From: an uncultured Bryobacteraceae bacterium
GTDB lineage: Bacteria; Acidobacteriota; Terriglobia; Bryobacterales; Bryobacteraceae
Direction: 5' to 3'
NCBI GenBank assembly: GCA_938027685.1
Contig: CALJAM010000018.1
Span: forward strand, 1-64,000
Length of the DNA: 64,000 nt
Shown: positions 26,781 to 35,766 of the stretch, piece after piece
How positions within the stretch are numbered: the first letter of the stretch is position 1
How the letters are laid out: every line of letters begins with the position of its first letter
Translations under genes and position numbers: made by a program
The notes under the pieces: model-generated
The model's input: the letters and a program-made list of their open reading frames with translations, nothing else
What the model was told of the DNA's origin: nothing
The model's database searches: none

Positions 26781-28859
26781 TCACGGGCACCCGAAGGTCA
26801 AACGCATTCCTTCTCTCACTCCTACACGCGGCCACCAGCCGAGTTCCCTGTGAGCCGCCGCGCAATCGACGTCCGAGAGAGGCTTCAGCGAGCGCACGCG
26901 GTAGCGCGAAAGCGGCAACTCCTTGCGCAGCAATCGGCCGAGGACCTCCGCCGCCAAGGCCAGGGTTGCCATCACCGGTCGCGGCACGTAATAAACGGCA
27001 GCCGGGCGACAGGGGCTGCGAAGGCAGCACTCGATATACTCACGTTGCGTCACCGGGCTGGGATCCACGATGTGGAAGACGGTGCCGGATTCGACGTCGG
27101 CTACCGCAGCTTGCAAAAGCGCGTCCACGACGTCGCCGACGTACACGAGGGGGAGCGGCAGCTTGCCGGAGCCGTAAACGAACCATCGCCGGCCAAGCGC
27201 AATCGTACCGGAAGGAACATAACTCGTGGCTCCGGGTCCAAAGATCTGGCCGGGGCGCAGGATGACGGCCTGCAAGCCGCGCTCCCGTACTGCTCGCAGG
27301 ACAAGCTGCTCGGCTTCAAGTTTGGTTTGGGTGTAGAGGCCGCGTTTCTCTGGAAAGGGTTCCGACGCCCAGGCTTCGGTCACGCGTGTGCCCGGGCGAT
27401 GGCTAGCGTGATCAAGAACGCTGAGGGAGCTGACGTGCACAAGGCGCCGCACGCGGTGTTTCAGGCAGGCCTCGACGATGTTTCTGGTTCCCCAGACTGT
27501 TCCCGCAAGAAAATGCTCGCGGGCGCCACGCATCGTCGCGCCCACGTGAAACACCGTTTCGACGCCGGCGACGGCGTGTTCGACAATCTCCGGATCACCC
27601 AAGTTCCCGACCACGATCTGTATCCTTTCGTCGTGCAGCCACTCGCTGGCGTCGCGACGGACCAAAACTCGGACACTCGAGTTACGCTCGCACAGGCGCC
27701 TTACCAGCTCCCGCCCCAGAAAGCCCGAAGCGCCGGTCACCAGAATGGGTACCGGAGCCCGCGGCGCCAGGACGGCACGCCGTCTGGTTCGCCAGCATTC
27801 ATCGGCCTCCCGGGCAGCAGGTTCCATAAGCTCGACCATCCGACGCCCTTCTTCCGGGCTGACCGGCGGTGCAACGCCCTCGTACAAAGCGCGCGCGAAG
27901 GCGACGGCTCCGGCCCGGATACCCGGCGATGCCGGCAACCGCCCGAAAGCAAAGGCGGTCACGTTGAGGGGGACCTTATAAATGGTGCGCCACGAGTTAC
28001 GCATCGCGGCGACCACCATATGCACGAATTTTGGTCCCGGGAGGTTACGGGCGCCTAGGCAGAGCTGGAGGAACCGATCCGCGTGGACCACGCCGCGGGC
28101 ACCGTAGAGAAAAATGTGATTCTGCATGGGACGCACGTTCCAGGACAGATACGCCCGGCCGATGCCCCGGGCGCAGCGCGCCACGAGTAGCCATTCGTCG
28201 AACAGCAAGTCGGGGTCCTTTCCGCTCGAGAAGTACTTTACGTCGAGCCGTTCGATGGGACCAAGGAAGGCCTCGAGAAGATAAAGGCTGTGCACGCCCA
28301 GATCGCGGAAGGGATAAGACCCCTGCGAGTAGATGCGAGGCAGCGGCCCGCCGGCGTAAGGTGCATAGCTCGAGCTCCGGATGACGTCCGCGGCCAGAAG
28401 TTCACCGCACTCGCCTTTTCGCACACGGTCCAGGGCCTGCCTCACCACGGGATCGAACTTGTCGGAGTGATTCACTGAGAGAACCAGGCCTCGTTGCCGC
28501 GCGCGCTCGATCATGCGGTCGCACTCCTCGACCGATTCCGCCATGGGTTTCTCGACGAATACGTGGCAACCCATTTCGAGCGCCTCCAGGGCGAGCGCGC
28601 AGTGCGTATCGGGCGGCGTCAGTACAAAGACCGCGTCAGGGCGCGCCGGCTGAAGTTCCTTCAAGTTGCTTCCGACCACGGGTATTCGGTAGTTCACGGC
28701 GGCGCGTTGGGCGGCCTCCCGGTTCGTGTCGGCAATTCCCACCAGTTCGACGAAAGGCAACAGGCGCAGTGCTTCAATGTGGTGTCGGCTCACGTAGCCT
28801 GCACCGACAAGGGCTACACGGAGCACACGCGGCGACGCGATTGCTTGTTTTCCCTCCAT
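26781..28859 (-). CDS. Fused Gfo/Idh/MocA oxidoreductase - NAD-dependent epimerase/dehydratase (SDR)
   Basis: 692 residues with two enzymes in one chain. Residues 1-350 form a Gfo/Idh/MocA oxidoreductase: VALVGAGYVSRHHIEALRLL, CHVFVEKPMAESVEECDRMI and DLGVHSLYLLEAFLG. Residues about 365-692 form an extended SDR: ILVTGASGFLGRELVRRLC (nucleotide loop), VFHVGATMRG, the Ser-Tyr-Lys site as HVSSLSVLD and YTQTKLEAEQL, then LRPGQIFGPG. It probably makes and tailors a nucleotide sugar or sugar acid for the glycan. It lies 12 bp downstream of a glycosyltransferase gene on the same strand, so the two form an operon. Confidence 0.87.
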   Translation of the reverse strand: MEGKQAIASPRVLRVALVGAGYVSRHHIEALRLLPFVELVGIADTNREAAQRAAVNYRIPVVGSNLKELQPARPDAVFVLTPPDTHCALALEALEMGCHVFVEKPMAESVEECDRMIERARQRGLVLSVNHSDKFDPVVRQALDRVRKGECGELLAADVIRSSSYAPYAGGPLPRIYSQGSYPFRDLGVHSLYLLEAFLGPIERLDVKYFSSGKDPDLLFDEWLLVARCARGIGRAYLSWNVRPMQNHIFLYGARGVVHADRFLQLCLGARNLPGPKFVHMVVAAMRNSWRTIYKVPLNVTAFAFGRLPASPGIRAGAVAFARALYEGVAPPVSPEEGRRMVELMEPAAREADECWRTRRRAVLAPRAPVPILVTGASGFLGRELVRRLCERNSSVRVLVRRDASEWLHDERIQIVVGNLGDPEIVEHAVAGVETVFHVGATMRGAREHFLAGTVWGTRNIVEACLKHRVRRLVHVSSLSVLDHASHRPGTRVTEAWASEPFPEKRGLYTQTKLEAEQLVLRAVRERGLQAVILRPGQIFGPGATSYVPSGTIALGRRWFVYGSGKLPLPLVYVGDVVDALLQAAVADVESGTVFHIVDPSPVTQREYIECCLRSPCRPAAVYYVPRPVMATLALAAEVLGRLLRKELPLSRYRVRSLKPLSDVDCAAAHRELGWWPRVGVREGMRLTFGCP

Positions 28860-28871
28860 TCAATTTCCTCA

Positions 28872-30071
28872 TTATCGACGCGCAGCCAGTTTTCGCGCCA
28901 GGCCCTGTTCGACAACGGCGAGGCATTCCGCCACGCGCGCTTCCCAACTCAGATGGGCCACCGCGGCCTGACGGGCGCGCGCCTGCTCGGGGGTGTCTTC
29001 GTTCAAAGCTTCTTCGATCGCCGTGAGGAAAGCTTCGGCGTGCGCAGCAACGCGGACGTGCGGCGCGAATGGTTCGACTGCGGGCGTGGGAACCGAGACC
29101 ACGGGCTTACCGGTGGCCAAGTACTCCCGCAGCTTGAGTGGGTTCGCGCTGACGACCTGCTCATCCAGCACATAGGGCAGGATGGCCACGTCGAACAGGC
29201 TCGCCCAGCGAGGCAGCGATTCGTAAGGCTGAGGTCCCGGCAGCACGACGTTGGGGAAGTTACGCAGGCGGGCGGCCTCCGGAGCCACGCGGCCCACGAG
29301 CAGAAAGGTCCAGAGCGGTCGTTGCCTGGCCAGGCGCAGGAGCAATTCGATGTCTAGGCGCTCATAGATCACTCCGAAGTAGCCCACGACGGGATGCGGT
29401 AAATGCTCGTAATTTGCGGGAGGCTGTGTGGCCGGATCCGAGGCCTTCGAGAACAATTCGAAATCCACGCCGTGAGGGGCATAAACCGTCGAAGGATTGA
29501 TCGGACGCTTTTTCTCCAGCAAATAGTGCGATACGGCGAAAATCTGATCGGCGCAGCGAGTAAGTTGCTCGTCCATGTCAGCCACCAGGGCGCGATCCAC
29601 GCCGGGGAGCGCCGAGTAATTGTCGGTGCAGTAGTAGACCACATAGTCTTCGCCCAACTGACCTGCGAGAAAGCCCGGGTGTGGAACCACGAACCAAGAG
29701 ATCAGTCGACGCCACCCCAACCTGCGGATCCATCGCGGCAGGAGGAAGCGCGCCAAACGCTGATTGACGGCCCGTGCGAGAGGTAGACGCCGGAAGGGGA
29801 TCTGAGGGAGCGTGCAATGGTACATCCGAGGCCCTAGGAGGCGCGGTCCGCGCACCATCTCGGCGAACTTCCGGACCAGCCGACTGAGGTCCCTGGCGGT
29901 TGGGGCCGGTGCACGCAGCCCGGGACAATCCACGTAGAGCAGCGGAAGCCGCGCGGCCAGGCGCCGCGCGACGTGATGACTGCTAGTGCGATTTTCCGCT
30001 CGCCAGTCGTTGCCGAAATAAACGACCGAATACTCGTCCAATGGCGAAGAAGGCACGTGAACCTTCCGCAC
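28872..30071 (-). CDS. Glycosyltransferase (GT-B, family 1/4-like)
   Basis: 399 residues. The N-terminal half contains VVYFGNDWRAENRTSSHHVA and DYVVYYCTDNYSALPGVDRA; the C-terminal half contains VVGYFGVIYERLDIELLLRL, FLLVGRVAPEAARLRNFPNV and LPYVLDEQVVSANPLKLREY followed by LATGKPVVS, the standard donor-binding region of this kind of surface-glycan glycosyltransferase. It starts with GTG at 30071, preceded by a strong ribosome site GAGGAG six bases away. It is followed by the oxidoreductase-epimerase fusion and is divergent from the next glycosyltransferase. Confidence 0.88.
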   Translation of the reverse strand: MRKVHVPSSPLDEYSVVYFGNDWRAENRTSSHHVARRLAARLPLLYVDCPGLRAPAPTARDLSRLVRKFAEMVRGPRLLGPRMYHCTLPQIPFRRLPLARAVNQRLARFLLPRWIRRLGWRRLISWFVVPHPGFLAGQLGEDYVVYYCTDNYSALPGVDRALVADMDEQLTRCADQIFAVSHYLLEKKRPINPSTVYAPHGVDFELFSKASDPATQPPANYEHLPHPVVGYFGVIYERLDIELLLRLARQRPLWTFLLVGRVAPEAARLRNFPNVVLPGPQPYESLPRWASLFDVAILPYVLDEQVVSANPLKLREYLATGKPVVSVPTPAVEPFAPHVRVAAHAEAFLTAIEEALNEDTPEQARARQAAVAHLSWEARVAECLAVVEQGLARKLAARR

Positions 30072-30164
30072 GATCTTCTCCTCAGAATAGCAACACGCGG
30101 GGCCGCCACCGAGTCGGACTCGTTCTCCGAGACGGTTACGGTATCTTACGGGAAGGCCCTACGA

Positions 30165-31343
30165 ATGTTGCGGATCGCGGTGATTACCCCCCTGTACCCG
30201 ATGCCCGACGAGCCTCACCGAGGCATTTTCATCTACCGGACGGTGAGCGAGCTGGCGCGCCTGGCAGACGTGCACGTGCTCTGTCCGATCGCAGTCTATC
30301 CGTCCTCGAGGTGGCTACAGCCGCGCAGTTACAGGCCGTCTCGTGCCCAGCAAGGCTACAAAGCCGGTGAGCCGGCTGCCACCTATCTCGAGTACCGAAC
30401 GCTCCCTCTGCTGGGGCGTCCCGTCAACGGATTACTGAGCGGGCGCGTCATGAGATCGGCTCTGGCGCTTCTGCGACCCGACGTGGTATTGGCCTACTGG
30501 CTGTATCCGGAGGGGTGGGGCGCCGTCTGGGCGGCCCGGAAGCTCGGGATCCCGGTCGTGCTCGGCGCGCGCGGATCCGATCTGCGCCGGCCCGGAGATC
30601 CGGTCAGCGCGCGTCTGGCGCGGCGCGCGCTGCGCAAGGCTGCCTTCGCGATCACGGTGAGCGAAGATCTCCGGCGCATCGCCATTCAGGCAGGCGTTCC
30701 GGCCGAGCGGGTCCGCAGCATCCCCAACGGGTGCGACCTTCGCGTGTTCCGTCCGACGGACAAGCTCGCCGCTCGCCAAGAGCTGGGTCTCGACAGAGAG
30801 GCACAGGCCGTTTTGTTCGTGGGTCGCCTCGCCGAGGTCAAGGGCGTGGACGTTCTTCTGGCGGCGGCGGAGCGTGCCCTGCCCCGCTGCCCCGCCTTGC
30901 AAATCTGGCTCGTCGGAGACGGTCCACTGCGCCCGCGTTTAGAAAAGCAAGTCAGGGGTTTGCTCCGGGACCGCGTGCACTTCGTCGGCGCAGTCGCGCC
31001 CGACCGCGTGGCAAGGTGGATGGCGGCGGCCGACATCGTTTGCTTGCCGAGTCGCTCCGAGGGTTGCCCCAACGCGGTGATCGAGGCGCTTGCATGCGGA
31101 AGGCCGGTGGTGGCGAGCAACGTGGGCGGCATCCCCGAGCTGGTCGACGAATCCTGCGCGATCTTGGCCGCCCCCGGCGACCCTGAGCAGCTCGCGGAGG
31201 CGATCGCACAGGCCCTGGCGCGCCGCTGGGATCCCGAGCGAATCGCGAACCGGTTCCGCCGAGGCTGGGATCAAGTCGCTATCGAAACGTACGAGGTTTG
31301 TCGGCACGTCGCCTGCCGCTCCCCGCTTCGCGCCAGCCAGTGA
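30165..31343 (+). CDS. Glycosyltransferase family 4 protein
   Basis: 392 residues from the ATG at 30165, chosen because GGAAGG lies eight bases upstream and the protein then opens with the typical LRIAVITPLYPMPDEPHRGI. The frame is open for 64 more codons upstream, but that part overlaps the divergent gene. GT4 motifs are GARGSDLRRPG, VLFVGRLAEVKGVDVLLAAA, IWLVGDGPLRPRLEKQV, and CLPSRSEGCPNAVIEALACG followed by RPVVASNVGGIPELV. It is probably another glycosyl-adding enzyme for the surface polymer, transcribed alone away from the neighbouring operon. Confidence 0.92.
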   Translation: MLRIAVITPLYPMPDEPHRGIFIYRTVSELARLADVHVLCPIAVYPSSRWLQPRSYRPSRAQQGYKAGEPAATYLEYRTLPLLGRPVNGLLSGRVMRSALALLRPDVVLAYWLYPEGWGAVWAARKLGIPVVLGARGSDLRRPGDPVSARLARRALRKAAFAITVSEDLRRIAIQAGVPAERVRSIPNGCDLRVFRPTDKLAARQELGLDREAQAVLFVGRLAEVKGVDVLLAAAERALPRCPALQIWLVGDGPLRPRLEKQVRGLLRDRVHFVGAVAPDRVARWMAAADIVCLPSRSEGCPNAVIEALACGRPVVASNVGGIPELVDESCAILAAPGDPEQLAEAIAQALARRWDPERIANRFRRGWDQVAIETYEVCRHVACRSPLRASQ

Positions 31344-32668
31344 GCCCTTTCAGTTCGACGGCCACTGAAACACTTCCGGCCCGACTCAGCCTACCACCGG
31401 CCGGTGTCGCGGCCGCTCGAAGAGTTACCCGTTCGGCGCCACGTTGAGCGGGCTCCGGCATGCATCGTATCCGCCGCACTATGTGCGCGCGCACTGCTGC
31501 CGCAGCATACATGTTTTCAGAGCTGTTAACATCGACGCCGCAGCAACGAGCGCCGGGACACTCCGAGCTTCTCCAAAAACTTTGTATGCTTAGATACGTC
31601 TGCTTACCAAGCGTTACAAGTTGTCGATCAGGCACAGTAGAAGAGAGCGTCGTGAACCTTGCTAGGTCGCCCGTTGGCATCCGTCGAAAAGTTTTTAAAC
31701 GCATGTGGTCCCTGACGCCTTCCTCGCAACCGTGAACTGCGCCCCGGCAGAGCAACCTTCGGGAGACGGTCTACCAGACGCTGGCGTGTCTTGGCTGGCT
31801 GAGCCCCCTGGAAAAGCCTCCAGCTCAGCCTTATCTTGATTGCCTTCGAGAGCCTGCGAGTACGCTCTGCCGGGACGAACCCGGAACTACATGAAAGTGT
31901 AAAAGTTCGCTTACAAAAACTTATCATAATGCAGAAACGCGCGCTTTATTCTGTACTCGACCTCGGCGAATCCGGAACTTGTGCGATTTCATTCGGCGCG
32001 ACAGAAAAGGCTCACCAGCCTTTCCAACAAGCTCCCCCGAACATCGCCCGATTCGAGTCTCGCCCTTGCGAGCGAGCCCTTAGGAACAGCGACCGCACCT
32101 CCGGCAGACTGTAGGACGAGCGCTTTCACGAGTCGGCCCTGACACAGGTGTCGCACCGATAAGTTGACCGCAGGCGGCTCCGTCAAGGGCCGGCCGTGCC
32201 GGCGCTGCCTGCCGTTGCCCCCTAGCACGTTCCTCGTGATCGGAATCCGTAGACCTGAGGTTCCCGAGCGCGCCGCGAAATAGCTCCACCGGCGGGCACA
32301 GGAAACCGGTCGTCCCTAGCCGGACCTCGATCACCGCTCCGACGGCTTGTTCGCTCCGTGCGTCAAGCCGTGCGTCGGAAATGCCAAAGCTCGAGCGGTT
32401 GGTCGTCGGAGTTGCGGGGACTAACCCGGAACCGATCTAACGAATGGGCCGTAACTAGGGCTGTCGATTTCAGGGCAGATCGGACTTACCCCGACTCGCG
32501 ACCCGGCCTGCGCATGACCTCAGCCGTCCATAGGAGCATTCGAAGTCGGCCCGAAAGTAAGCAGTTGCGGAGCCCATCCGCCGGCGCCGTGGACTGTGGG
32601 GGGCGCGGCCGAGGAGGCCTGTACCTAGGGGTTAGACGGGACCCGTCGCCCTCCGTCCGCCGGCCGCT
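31344..32668. other. Gene-free, probably decayed stretch
   Basis: About 1.3 kb without a convincing gene. Base composition is less GC-rich than the rest, with AT-rich pockets (31550-31700, 31880-31930). The minus-strand frame 31927-31628 has a segment (KIRLSWRLFQGAQPAKTRQR, then LVDRLPKV) that faintly recalls the C-terminal end of an IS4-type transposase, but there is no DDE core or start. Other open frames have no family resemblance. The region looks like mutated mobile-element or gene debris. Confidence 0.35.
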
Positions 32669-32708
32669 AGTAAGATGCTGCTCCGACGAGTAAAATGCCG
32701 CCCCGACG
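32669..32708. repeat. Two tandem 20-bp units
   Basis: AGTAAGATGCTGCTCCGACG (32669-32688) is followed directly by AGTAAAATGCCGCCCCGACG (32689-32708); 17 of 20 bases agree. A third unit seems to begin (AG...) and then diverges. It lies just beyond the stop of the sulfatase gene. It may be a remnant of a mobile-element end. Confidence 0.6.
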
Positions 32709-32746
32709 AGACAACGTTGAGGCGCGAGTAACCCAACCGCGTGCCT

Positions 32747-34255
32747 TCAGGCTGCTTGGCTTTTGTTGCGTTCACCTGCCTGCGGATACCCCTTGGCCAA
32801 CTCCGCACGACACCGGCGCTCAGTGTCGTCGGGATGTTCGCCGAGCTCTTTCAACAACAGAGCGTGCAAGTGTTCGACCTGCGCGCGCCGGGCAGGATCG
32901 CCAGCCAGGTTCCGGAGTTCGCCGGGATCGGCTTTCAGGTTATACAACTCGCGTTCGGCGGTATAACGCTCGTCCGGCGGACTGTGATACACATACTTCC
33001 ACTCGCCGGTCCGCACCATCGCGTAGCCCGAGGCGATATTGTGGGCGTAATACTGACTGACCGCCAGGTCCTTCCACCGAGCCCGCGGATCGTCCATCCA
33101 CCGCAACATCGAGTGGCCGTTCCAATCTTCGGGGGCGCGGGCTCCCCCGATCTCGGCCAGGGTCTGGACCAGGTCCAGTAACGAACAGGCGCCCCGCCGG
33201 CGCTGACCGCCTTTCCAGCGTTCGGGCCAGCTCACGATCAAGGGCACGTGAGCTGCCTGCTCATACATGCAGTTTTTCCACCACAACCCGTGCTCGCCCA
33301 TGTTCTCACCGTGGTCGGCGGTGTAGACGACCACCGTGTTGGCGGCGAAGGGGCTGCGCCGCAAAGCCTCCAGGACCTGGCCGATCTGCTCGTCTACCCA
33401 CTGGGTCAAGGCGTAGTAGAGCTCGCGTCCGCGGCGCACAATCTCCGGATCCACGTCGATAAGGCCGAATCCGCGGCGGAGGTGCTGGTAGTTTAAAGGC
33501 ATGCTCGACAGGAATCCGTTCGGGATCACAGGCATGGGGATCTTACCGCGAAAATGGTTCCAGTAACGCTCCGGCGCTATCAGCGGGAAGTGAGGAGCCA
33601 GATAGCCGGCCAGCAGGAAGAAAGGCTTGTCGTTTCGGCTGCGCCGTGATAGGAACTCCAGCACCCCGGCTGTGACCCGGCGATCGTGGGCCATCACGGT
33701 GGAATCCTCACCGGGACGAAAATCCTTGAAGCGACTCTGGCCGGCGGCGTAATTGACGGTAGTGTCGTCCGGGCGCCGACGCTCGCCCCGCCCCGTCTTC
33801 ACACTGTTGTTCATGTTGCCGCCAATCTCGATGAACCCGTACCGGCGGTCGTGAGCGTAGTGCATTTTGCCGCAAAGAAACGATTCATAACCCACAGCGT
33901 TGAGAATACGCGGCAGCGAAGGGATGTCGGCGTGCGGCAGCTCGCAAGAATTGTTCCACACCGAGAGGCGATGGATGTACTTGCCCGCGGTGAACGAAGA
34001 ACGCGACGGCACGCACAGCGGGGAGTTGCAATAGGCGTCCTCGAAGACGATGCCCTGCTCGGCAAGACTGTCCAGATTGGGCGTCCGCGCCAGCCGGTTG
34101 CCGTAACAGCCGGCGATCTGCCAGTTGTGCTCGTCCGTCATGATGACGAGAATGTTCGGCCGCCGCTGCGGGATCGCACGACCTCCTCGTGTCAGCGAGA
34201 CCGTGAGCGCGGAGCCTAGGAAAGCACGTCGAGACAGCGGAAGAGCCTCGCTCAT
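32747..34255 (-). CDS. Tat-exported sulfatase
   Basis: About 502 residues. The N-terminus is a Tat signal (SRRAFLGSALTVSLTRGG). The arylsulfatase fold follows: NILVIMTDEHNWQIAGCYGN (metal Asp residues), TPNLDSLAEQGIVFEDAYC, then LCVPSRSSFTAGKY, the C-x-P-S-R motif whose Cys is converted to formylglycine. Further on are CGKMHYAHDRRYGF and VVYTADHGENMGEHGLWWKN with the second metal-binding Asp-His. It should remove sulfate esters from a glycan or small molecule in the periplasm. The maturation enzyme is not in the window. ATG at 34255 is preferred; ATG at 34267 would add four residues. Both flanks are gene-free. Confidence 0.92.
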   Translation of the reverse strand: MSEALPLSRRAFLGSALTVSLTRGGRAIPQRRPNILVIMTDEHNWQIAGCYGNRLARTPNLDSLAEQGIVFEDAYCNSPLCVPSRSSFTAGKYIHRLSVWNNSCELPHADIPSLPRILNAVGYESFLCGKMHYAHDRRYGFIEIGGNMNNSVKTGRGERRRPDDTTVNYAAGQSRFKDFRPGEDSTVMAHDRRVTAGVLEFLSRRSRNDKPFFLLAGYLAPHFPLIAPERYWNHFRGKIPMPVIPNGFLSSMPLNYQHLRRGFGLIDVDPEIVRRGRELYYALTQWVDEQIGQVLEALRRSPFAANTVVVYTADHGENMGEHGLWWKNCMYEQAAHVPLIVSWPERWKGGQRRRGACSLLDLVQTLAEIGGARAPEDWNGHSMLRWMDDPRARWKDLAVSQYYAHNIASGYAMVRTGEWKYVYHSPPDERYTAERELYNLKADPGELRNLAGDPARRAQVEHLHALLLKELGEHPDDTERRCRAELAKGYPQAGERNKSQAA

Positions 34256-34265
34256 GGCAGGCAAC

Positions 34266-34271
34266 ATTATA
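34266..34271 (-). promoter_or_regulatory. -10 hexamer of the sulfatase gene
   Basis: Minus-strand TATAAT, 10 bases before the ATG at 34255, so the predicted transcript starts only a few bases before the start codon. No clear -35 and no Shine-Dalgarno were seen. Confidence 0.4.
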
Positions 34272-34511
34272 GCCGGGATTTCGGTTCGCCTCCACAGGGC
34301 GGTCTCAGTATCCAGCCGCCCAGCCGGGCTCTCGGCTTCCCGAATTCTTCCCCCTCACCGATCCCAACCCGACCCTTGCACGGCCTGCTCACGCGACCTG
34401 CCTCAAACCGGAACACCAAAGATCGCCGGCCCCATCGAATCCACCCTGACAGTTCCCGGACACCGTTCCGCGGGTTTGTAACAAAGCCGCCGGAGTCGCG
34501 GCAGATAAAAC

Positions 34512-34890
34512 ATGTCATGCGACTATTGTTCTATCTGGGACCGCGACGCCCGGCAAGGCCCGATCCTTCGCTACGTTTCCCTTGAGAAGCGCATCCCCGC
34601 CGATCACCCCTTGCCCGCCATCCGACCCTTGATCGATGAGGTCCTCGCCGGCCTCTCATGCCGCTTCGACACTCTCTACGCTCGCAGGGGGCGACCCTCC
34701 ATCCCGCCCGAACCCTGCTGCGCGCCCTGCCGCTCGCGCTTTTCTACTCCATCCGTAGTGAGCTGCTACTGGTGATGCCGCTCGGCTAAGACGTAGCGTG
34801 GCAGCGATTCGTCGGACTGGGAGTGAAGTTAGTTCTCCACCGGGCGACGGCGTTCACCGGAAGCCGGGATCAGCTGAGGGTGGCGGCGTT
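34512..34890 (+). pseudogene. Remnant of an IS5-type transposase gene
   Basis: 34512-34710 encodes ILRYVSLEKRIPADHPLPAI, IDEVLAGLSCRFDTLYARRG and RPSIPPE, the conserved N-terminus of an IS5-family transposase. The frame then shifts by one base: the next part reads LLRALPLALFYSIRSELLLV, followed by an in-frame stop, then WQRFVGLGVK and ATAFTGSRDQLR, which match the following family segments (RWFVGLG, FTKNRDRL). The catalytic DDE domain is missing or unrecognisable and no terminal inverted repeats were found. The element is dead. Confidence 0.75.
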
Positions 34891-35626
34891 TGAAAGGGGA
34901 CGCGGGATTCCTACCGGTACGAAGCGCTCGAGGGTAGGGCCGAATGGGGCTACGGCGCGTAACTAAGGGTGGTTCAGTGGAAGCAGTTCAATGCGATGGC
35001 GCGGGTGGCGCAGAACAGGAGGAGCGTCGCAGCGCGGTGGATGGGCGGACAACGACGCATAGGGGCAGGCGCTACGTCAAAAGGGGGGCCGAAGCTCGCG
35101 GCAGATTTCCGGCTGGACGAAGGCGGTGGGATAGTTGAGGAAGGCCGAGTTCACGGGGGAAAGTTGGAATGGCTGTTCACGCTGGTGACGCGCGTGCAGC
35201 CAGGTGGGGATGGGGGACCGAATTCCGCAGTTGAAGAGAGTGACCAAGCCGTTCGAGGAGCTGGGAGAGCCGATCCGATACCGGCCGGGCGGCCTGCACA
35301 GGCGCATCGGAGAACAGAGGTCATTTTCGCGTCTGCCTCAGGCAAGAACCTGGTCGGGAGCCGACTCGTAGCGACCGGTTTCCTGGCGCCGCAAGAAATT
35401 CATCTCTACAGGGCAACGAAGATGGCTGGGCCCAGCAGCTTCAAGATGACGAGGAAATGACGAAGGCAGCCAGGCAAGGGTTCCCGGTGCCCGAGGCTCG
35501 GTTTCTCGGGGCGTCGCATGCCGCAACTCGAGCCGGGTCACACAAGCACCCTGACATTGTCGCGACCTAGGGTATAACTGGCAGCACGACCCGGCGCCGC
35601 GGCCGGTGTAAGCTGTAGGCTCTGAG
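34891..35626. other. Gene-free stretch between the IS5 remnant and tRNA-Arg
   Basis: About 735 bp. A plus-strand open frame at 34969-35460 is rich in Gly, Arg and Val and resembles no family; overlapping minus-strand frames are equally nondescript. This is probably further mobile-element debris next to the tRNA 3' end. No copy of the tRNA 3' sequence was found that would mark an attachment site. Confidence 0.35.
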
Positions 35627-35703
35627 TGGCAGGCGCGGCAGGACTCGAACCTGCGACCCTCTGCTTAGAAGGCAGATGCTCTATCCACCTGAGCTACGCG
35701 CCC
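35627..35703 (-). tRNA. tRNA-Arg (anticodon TCT)
   Basis: Read on the minus strand: acceptor GGGCGCG, D arm GCTC-AGGTGGATA-GAGC, anticodon stem TCTGC/GCAGA with loop CTTCTAA (anticodon TCT), five-base variable loop, T arm GCAGG-TTCGAGT-CCTGC, 3' acceptor CGCGCCT, discriminator G and an encoded CCA (complement of 35627-35629). All stems pair; the outermost acceptor pair is G-U. It decodes AGA. Confidence 0.95.
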
Positions 35704-35766
35704 GTGCTTCCCTACTACCAAAGTCTAACGCAGCCCGGGCCGCCTTGCGCCCGCGGCGCTGCGCCG

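Noticed and set aside
26652..28058. 468-codon open frame on the plus strand
   Set aside because: Antisense to the well-supported oxidoreductase-epimerase fusion.
31628..31927. IS4-type transposase C-terminus
   Set aside because: Only a faint resemblance over about 30 residues, with no catalytic core; not called as a pseudogene.
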